This document shows, in pieces, positions 60,272 to 64,000 of a stretch of DNA of 64,000 nucleotides. A program made the translations under genes and the position numbers. The DNA comes from Sipunculus nudus. Its lineage: Eukaryota; Annelida; Sipuncula; Golfingiida; Sipunculidae. Positions within the stretch are counted from its first letter, which is position 1. Every line of letters begins with the position of its first letter. The stretch spans positions 54,605,812-54,669,811 of the forward strand of contig CM049314.1 of assembly GCA_026874595.1 (NCBI GenBank), given 5' to 3'. The notes under the pieces were generated by a model. That model made no database searches, was not told the DNA's origin, and saw nothing but the letters and a program-made list of their open reading frames with translations.

Positions 60272-60473
60272 TATAAGTTCATAAAAATGCATCAATGCAT
60301 TAATGTCACTACCCGCAGGTTTCGTGCGCACTGCGTGGCACTCATCAGGTGACTGAATGGGGTTAGTTTGTGTTTGTTCATGTATGGGTGCGTGTGCGAG
60401 GTTATTTACGGTTGGCTGGTTACGAAACCTGCGGGTGACATTAATGCATTGGTGCATTTTTATGAACTTATAG
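60272..60473. mobile_element. 200-bp element with 52-bp inverted repeats and a hammerhead
   Basis: Left 60272-60324 and right 60422-60473 are reverse complements apart from one substitution and a 2-base indel (TATAAGTTCATAAAAATGCA, ATTAATGTCAC, CCGCAGGTTTCGT). A full hammerhead lies at the left end on the minus strand. There is no coding sequence. The architecture resembles the Penelope fragment at 11952-12934 with the coding part removed. A TA tract precedes it and another follows 57 bp downstream. Confidence 0.82.
60305..60353 (-). ncRNA. Hammerhead ribozyme, distinct from the 12-kb pair
   Basis: Minus strand: stem I GTCAC, core CTGATGA (60342-60348), stem II GTGC/GCAC with an inner CAC/GTG pairing, GAAA (60320-60323), stem III CC/GG with loop TGCG, triplet GTA, stem I GTGAC (60305-60309). 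All invariant core bases are present. The right inverted repeat keeps GAAACC and GTGAC but has lost CTGATGA, so only one ribozyme remains. Confidence 0.8.
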
Positions 60474-60526
60474 CAGCTCTACTTTATGTATCGAGCACTT
60501 TGATCCTGGAATGGCAATCAAACCCT

Positions 60527-60530
<4 letters not shown>

Positions 60531-60589
<59 letters not shown>
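60531..60589. repeat. (TA)n microsatellite, about 58 bp
   Basis: Uninterrupted TA dinucleotides. Confidence 0.97.
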
Positions 60590-60594
<5 letters not shown>

Positions 60595-61006
60595 AAAATT
60601 TAATTTTCAAGGTCAAGGTCACTCTCCTAGTAAAGGTCACGACCCAATTTTAAAAAGGCTTCGTCCTCTCACCCATATCTATGCACATGTCAAGTTTGGT
60701 AAATATCAATGAGTTACCGCGTCAAATAGAAATTTCTGGGGTGGCGGCGGCGCAACGGTGCTTAAACCATAGTATCCCGACTTTGTCTGGGGATACAATT
60801 ACACTGGTTACCTATGATGACGAAAAGTCGTTTGCATACAGTGTCATAGACTGGTAGCACACTCCTACTCCTCTGGGAAGGTCAATTGTTTTGTTTTCCG
60901 CCTGAGAGAAGTTGATAAACATCTTGGAACAAACAACATATGCGGGGTCAGTGGAATTCTGTGGGGCCGGCAAATTTTTTTGGATGTTTATTTTCTGCCC
61001 TGTCAT
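60590..61006. other. Non-coding; GGTCA-rich part at 60612-60640
   Basis: CAAGGTCAAGGTCACTCTCC and AAAGGTCACGACCC resemble the interior of the 145-bp tandem element at 61.9 kb. Otherwise nothing recognised. Confidence 0.4.
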
Positions 61007-61034
61007 AATATATATATATATATATATATATATG
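61007..61034. repeat. (TA)n microsatellite
   Basis: Short TA tract. Confidence 0.92.
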
Positions 61035-61797
61035 ATATGTATATGGGGGTCCAAACAGCAAAATGTTCTGCGTCCTCTTATTTTCTTATTTTAATGTTAA
61101 TAAAGAAATTGGCAATCTGGGACGTAGCCTACTTAATAAGCTTCTGTATTATAGAGACGGACACTCTGTCTATCTGGGACGGGGAGTGTTTAGTGGAACG
61201 TCAAAGAAATTTTACATGAACAAACAATTACTTTAATAGAAATATCATTGAAAATTCATCATTTAGTATCTTGTTTATATGCATCCATTCAAGATTTGTC
61301 GCACATTTTTGTATGTTTCCTGCAAGCTGCCAAATGTAACGTTATTTGTTTCGATCAGTAGCTTTTTAATAAATTGGCCGCGCGTACCATATTTTTGGTC
61401 CCAGAATTCAGAGGGAGATTTAATTTTTGGTGTGGCCTAACTTCACGGTTGTCTTGCTATTGTTTCTGTGAACCCCAAAGTCAAGTGACCAACTTCACCA
61501 GTGGTCAGTCGGTCATGAGAGTCAGGACCTGGTAAGGATCTTGTTCTATCCTTGAATATTGGTTATTAAACTAAGTTGTTATGATGCTTGCATTTATATT
61601 TACCAAGCTTCTGGAAAATCCTTACAGCAGATGCGTTGTTATTTCATAGTATTCGGGACATTCATACCTCTAGTGGTCAAATTGGGCGGCTGCGATCTCC
61701 TGTTGAACACAATAGTGGGCCAATGCATGCTGTAATAGCTACTATTATGAAATAATAGTTCATGTGGGGTTGCGACAACATTTAGTGTATTGATGGA
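61035..61797. other. Non-coding, nothing recognised
   Basis: Unique DNA between the TA tract and the G-rich stretch. Confidence 0.5.
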
Positions 61798-61860
61798 TGG
61801 GAGTTGTGGGGTGGGGTGGGGTGAGGTGGGTTAGGGGGTGGGGGCGGGGGTTGAGAGGGC
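61798..61860 (+). repeat. G-rich stretch with G-quadruplex potential
   Basis: At least seven runs of three or more G on one strand within 60 bp (TGTGGGGTGGGGTGGGG, then TTAGGGGGTGGGGGCGGGGG). It immediately precedes the 145-bp tandem element. Confidence 0.85.
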
Positions 61861-61875
61861 TGTAATCGTCTTATT

Positions 61876-62895
61876 ATCCCCTCGCAACGAAGTTGCGAAA
61901 GGGATATAGTAACGCCTCCGTTCGTGCGTCCGTCCGTCTGTCTTGCCGTCCGTCTGTCCGTCCGAAATTGCCTTGTGGATCAATTTCAAGCCAAACCGTT
62001 TGCCCAAAACTTTTCATCTCGCACATATGGCATACCCACCCATGGATAAAGAAACCTATCGATTTGGAGGTCTTGGGGTCAAAGGGCACGGCCACAGCAC
62101 CCACTTCTTGAAAAAACTTGTGGATCAATTTCAAGCCAAACCGTTTGACCTAAACCTTTTATCTCGCACATATGGCTTACGCACCCATGGATGAAGAAAC
62201 CTATCGATTTTGAGGTAAGGGGGTCAAAGGTCACGGCCACCTCACCCACTTCTTGAAAAAGCTTGTGAACCCATTTTAAGCAAAACCATTTGACCTAAAC
62301 CTTACATCTCGCACATATTGCTCACCCACCTATAGATGAAAAAACCTTTGGATTTTGAGGTCACGGGGTCAAAGGTCACAGCCACAGCACCCACTTCTTG
62401 AAAAAGCTTGTGGACCCATTTTAATCTGAACTGTTTGACCTGAACCTTTCATCTCGCACATATGGCTTACCCACCCATGGATTAAGAAATCTATCAATTT
62501 TGAGGTCACGGGGTCAAAGGTCACGGCCACAGCACCCACTTCTTGAAAAAGCTTGCGGACCCATTTTAAACAAAACCATTTGACCTTAATCTTTCATCTC
62601 GCACATATGGCTCACCCACCCATAGATGAAGAAACCTATTGATTTTGAGGTTACAGGGTCAAAGGTCACGGCTACAGCACCCACTCCTTGAAAAAGCTTG
62701 TCTTCCCATCTGTCTCAATATCAATTTTAAGCCAAAACATTTGATCTTAAGCTTTCTCCTTTACATATGCCTCACCCACCGATACACGTACAACTTATTG
62801 AGTTTGACGTCAAAGCTCAAGCTCACACACCTCCCCTCCTCATTTTAACACTTGCGTAATACACCCCATATCATTATGCTCCCATGCGAGGGGAT
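61876..62895 (+). mobile_element. 1-kb repeat element with 145-bp internal tandem units
   Basis: Bounded by perfect 11-bp inverted ends ATCCCCTCGCA (61876-61886) and TGCGAGGGGAT (62885-62895). A short hairpin CGCAACGAAGTTGCG follows the left end, then CGTCCGTCTGTC repeats. Five units of exactly 145 bp start CTTGTGGAT or variants at 61972, 62117, 62262, 62407, 62552; a sixth from 62697 is degenerate. Each unit carries TTTCATCTCGCACATATGGC, CACCCATGGAT and GGGGTCAAAGGTCACGGCC. No ORF spans it. Possibly a non-autonomous DNA transposon; similar sequence is, to my recollection, common in mollusc genomes. Confidence 0.88.
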
Positions 62896-62911
62896 GCTCC
62901 GCTGTGCGGTG

Positions 62912-62935
62912 CCCTGGTTTCATTTGAAACCAGGG
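62912..62935. repeat. Perfect 24-base hairpin
   Basis: CCCTGGTTTCA, two-base loop TT, TGAAACCAGGG. It lies 16 bp past the inverted end of the 145-bp element. Confidence 0.9.
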
Positions 62936-62939
62936 TTTG

Positions 62940-63259
62940 AATTCCTGCCCTTCTTTCTGGAATAATGCTCAATTAAAACCCCAGGAAATACAGGTACGAA
63001 TGGAAAAAAGACACAAATTCCTATACATGCGTTTACTTACTAAATAGAAAATGTACATCAAAATTTAACTCGGTTTCATTTGAGGAAAAGGGGTCTCCGT
63101 CAATTCATTAGTTACAAGTTTTTAAAATTATTAAATGTGTTTATTCGACTGCATATATACTAAAGATGACTGGTAGAATGAATTAAAATTTATTTTTTTC
63201 AAGTAAAGCAGAAGTAGGGTTCCCTTCACGTCCCCACTCCCCTCCATGGGCAGGATGCA
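62940..63259. other. Non-coding, nothing recognised
   Basis: Unique sequence between the hairpin and the candidate MITE. Confidence 0.5.
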
Positions 63260-63911
63260 CAGTGGTTGCCCTCTTATTTGCGGTTGCTTCAAATTCGCGT
63301 TTTTTACGGTTGCCCTGTAACCGCGAAATTGAAACCACGCAGTTTGGAATGCATATTAGGCCATGAGCATTAACTTCAGAAACTGCCGATAGGTGGCCAC
63401 ATTTGTGATTAATCTTCAGCCACGTAGAGGTGTCCATCGAGCCTCGGGTATTCACTTTAACTCAAAGTGATTCACAACCGAAATCCCTATGACGCGCCAA
63501 ACTATGTTTGATATCCTTATCAAGACAGTTTCCCTAAACTTATTATACGGTTGTGTAGTCACAGGTTGGTTTCTCACACCTTAAAAGACATGTGAGTTGT
63601 TTCGATTGAGACTTGGCCCTGAACCAATTACTGCAGACGGGGTCAATGATTCCTGCACGCGTCGGCTCGGTCGTCCGTGACTGTTCAAACGTGATATCCG
63701 GACAGAGAAAGAGTGGGTCTATTATGATAAATAGTGAAATCAGCGATTTATGAAATAATTTGGTCACTACATTTTAAAGTTTTATATTTTATAAGTAAAA
63801 TATGCTTCTACACTTATGACAGAGCGAGAAAAAGAAACCCCGTGAAAGTTTTTTTTTTTAATTAAAAAAAACCGCGAATACTCAGCCCCCCAGATATAAA
63901 GGCAACCACTG
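63260..63911. mobile_element. Candidate hAT-type MITE, about 650 bp
   Basis: CAGTGGTTGCC at 63260 and its reverse complement GGCAACCACTG ending at 63911. Further inside, AATTCGCGTTTTTTACGG on the left is loosely mirrored by ACCGCGAATA on the right. CAGTGG-type ends suit hAT elements. No matching 8-bp target duplication was found, so the boundaries are tentative. Confidence 0.4.
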
Positions 63912-64000
63912 AATGTTGGATTTCTTAGGTCCAACAGCTTCAAACAGTCCCACTGTTAACAGATGGCCGGTCGGTCAGACGAGTGATGGACAAAGGACCA

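Overview
The window is eukaryotic, AT-rich and almost entirely non-coding. It is packed with microsatellites, four separate minisatellite arrays, tRNA-derived SINEs, small DNA transposons and Penelope-like remnants. No operon-like or bacterial gene layout is present and no long ORF survives apart from one RING/B-box reading frame. The mix suggests a lophotrochozoan, most likely a bivalve mollusc: an intronless TRIM-type gene, several tRNA-SINE families, hammerhead-bearing Penelope elements, and a repeat beginning ATCCCCTCGCAACG that looks like one common in molluscs. That assignment is inference; no sequence search was possible.

Layout. 1-678: 27-bp minisatellite running off the left edge. 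2.2-5.0 kb: copy 1 of dispersed repeat R1, then a 41-bp minisatellite that flips orientation at about 3918 and carries two nested DNA-transposon insertions, each with a readable 3-bp target duplication. 5-11 kb: mostly featureless, with one SINE-A and an unusually complex block at 9.86-10.85 kb. 11.2-15.0 kb: two R2 copies (opposite strands) around a Penelope-like fragment flanked by perfect 82-bp inverted repeats, each folding into a hammerhead ribozyme. 15.08-17.32 kb: 26-bp minisatellite with 650-bp higher-order periodicity. 18-22.6 kb: SINE-A, a second copy of the TTA-flanked MITE, SINE-B and trinucleotide repeats. 26.15-28.85 kb: 49-bp minisatellite with a 730-bp higher-order duplication. 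30-36.5 kb: SINE-B, two SINE-A copies (one with polyA and target duplication) and a possible MITE. 41.2-43.4 kb: nested hAT-like remnants. 46-49 kb: R2 copy 3, one SINE-B and two SINE-C. 51-55 kb: SINE-B, SINE-A and R1 copy 2. 56.47-58.44 kb: the only gene-like locus, a decayed TRIM on the minus strand. 59-64 kb: a tRNA-like SINE, a 200-bp hammerhead element, a 145-bp tandem element carrying a DR1-type motif once per period, and a candidate hAT-type MITE.

The window therefore describes repeat biology rather than a pathway. Retroelements with their own ribozymes and Pol III promoters, small DNA transposons and expanding tandem arrays account for most recognisable structure. The TRIM locus keeps an intact RING plus two B-boxes, but its coiled coil and beta-propeller are broken by stops and frameshifts. 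Five or so non-repetitive, base-balanced blocks (9.9-10.9, 24.9-25.6, 35.3-35.95, 43.8-44.7, 46.7-47.4 kb) stand out from the AT-rich background and could be regulatory DNA, but nothing in the sequence alone proves that.
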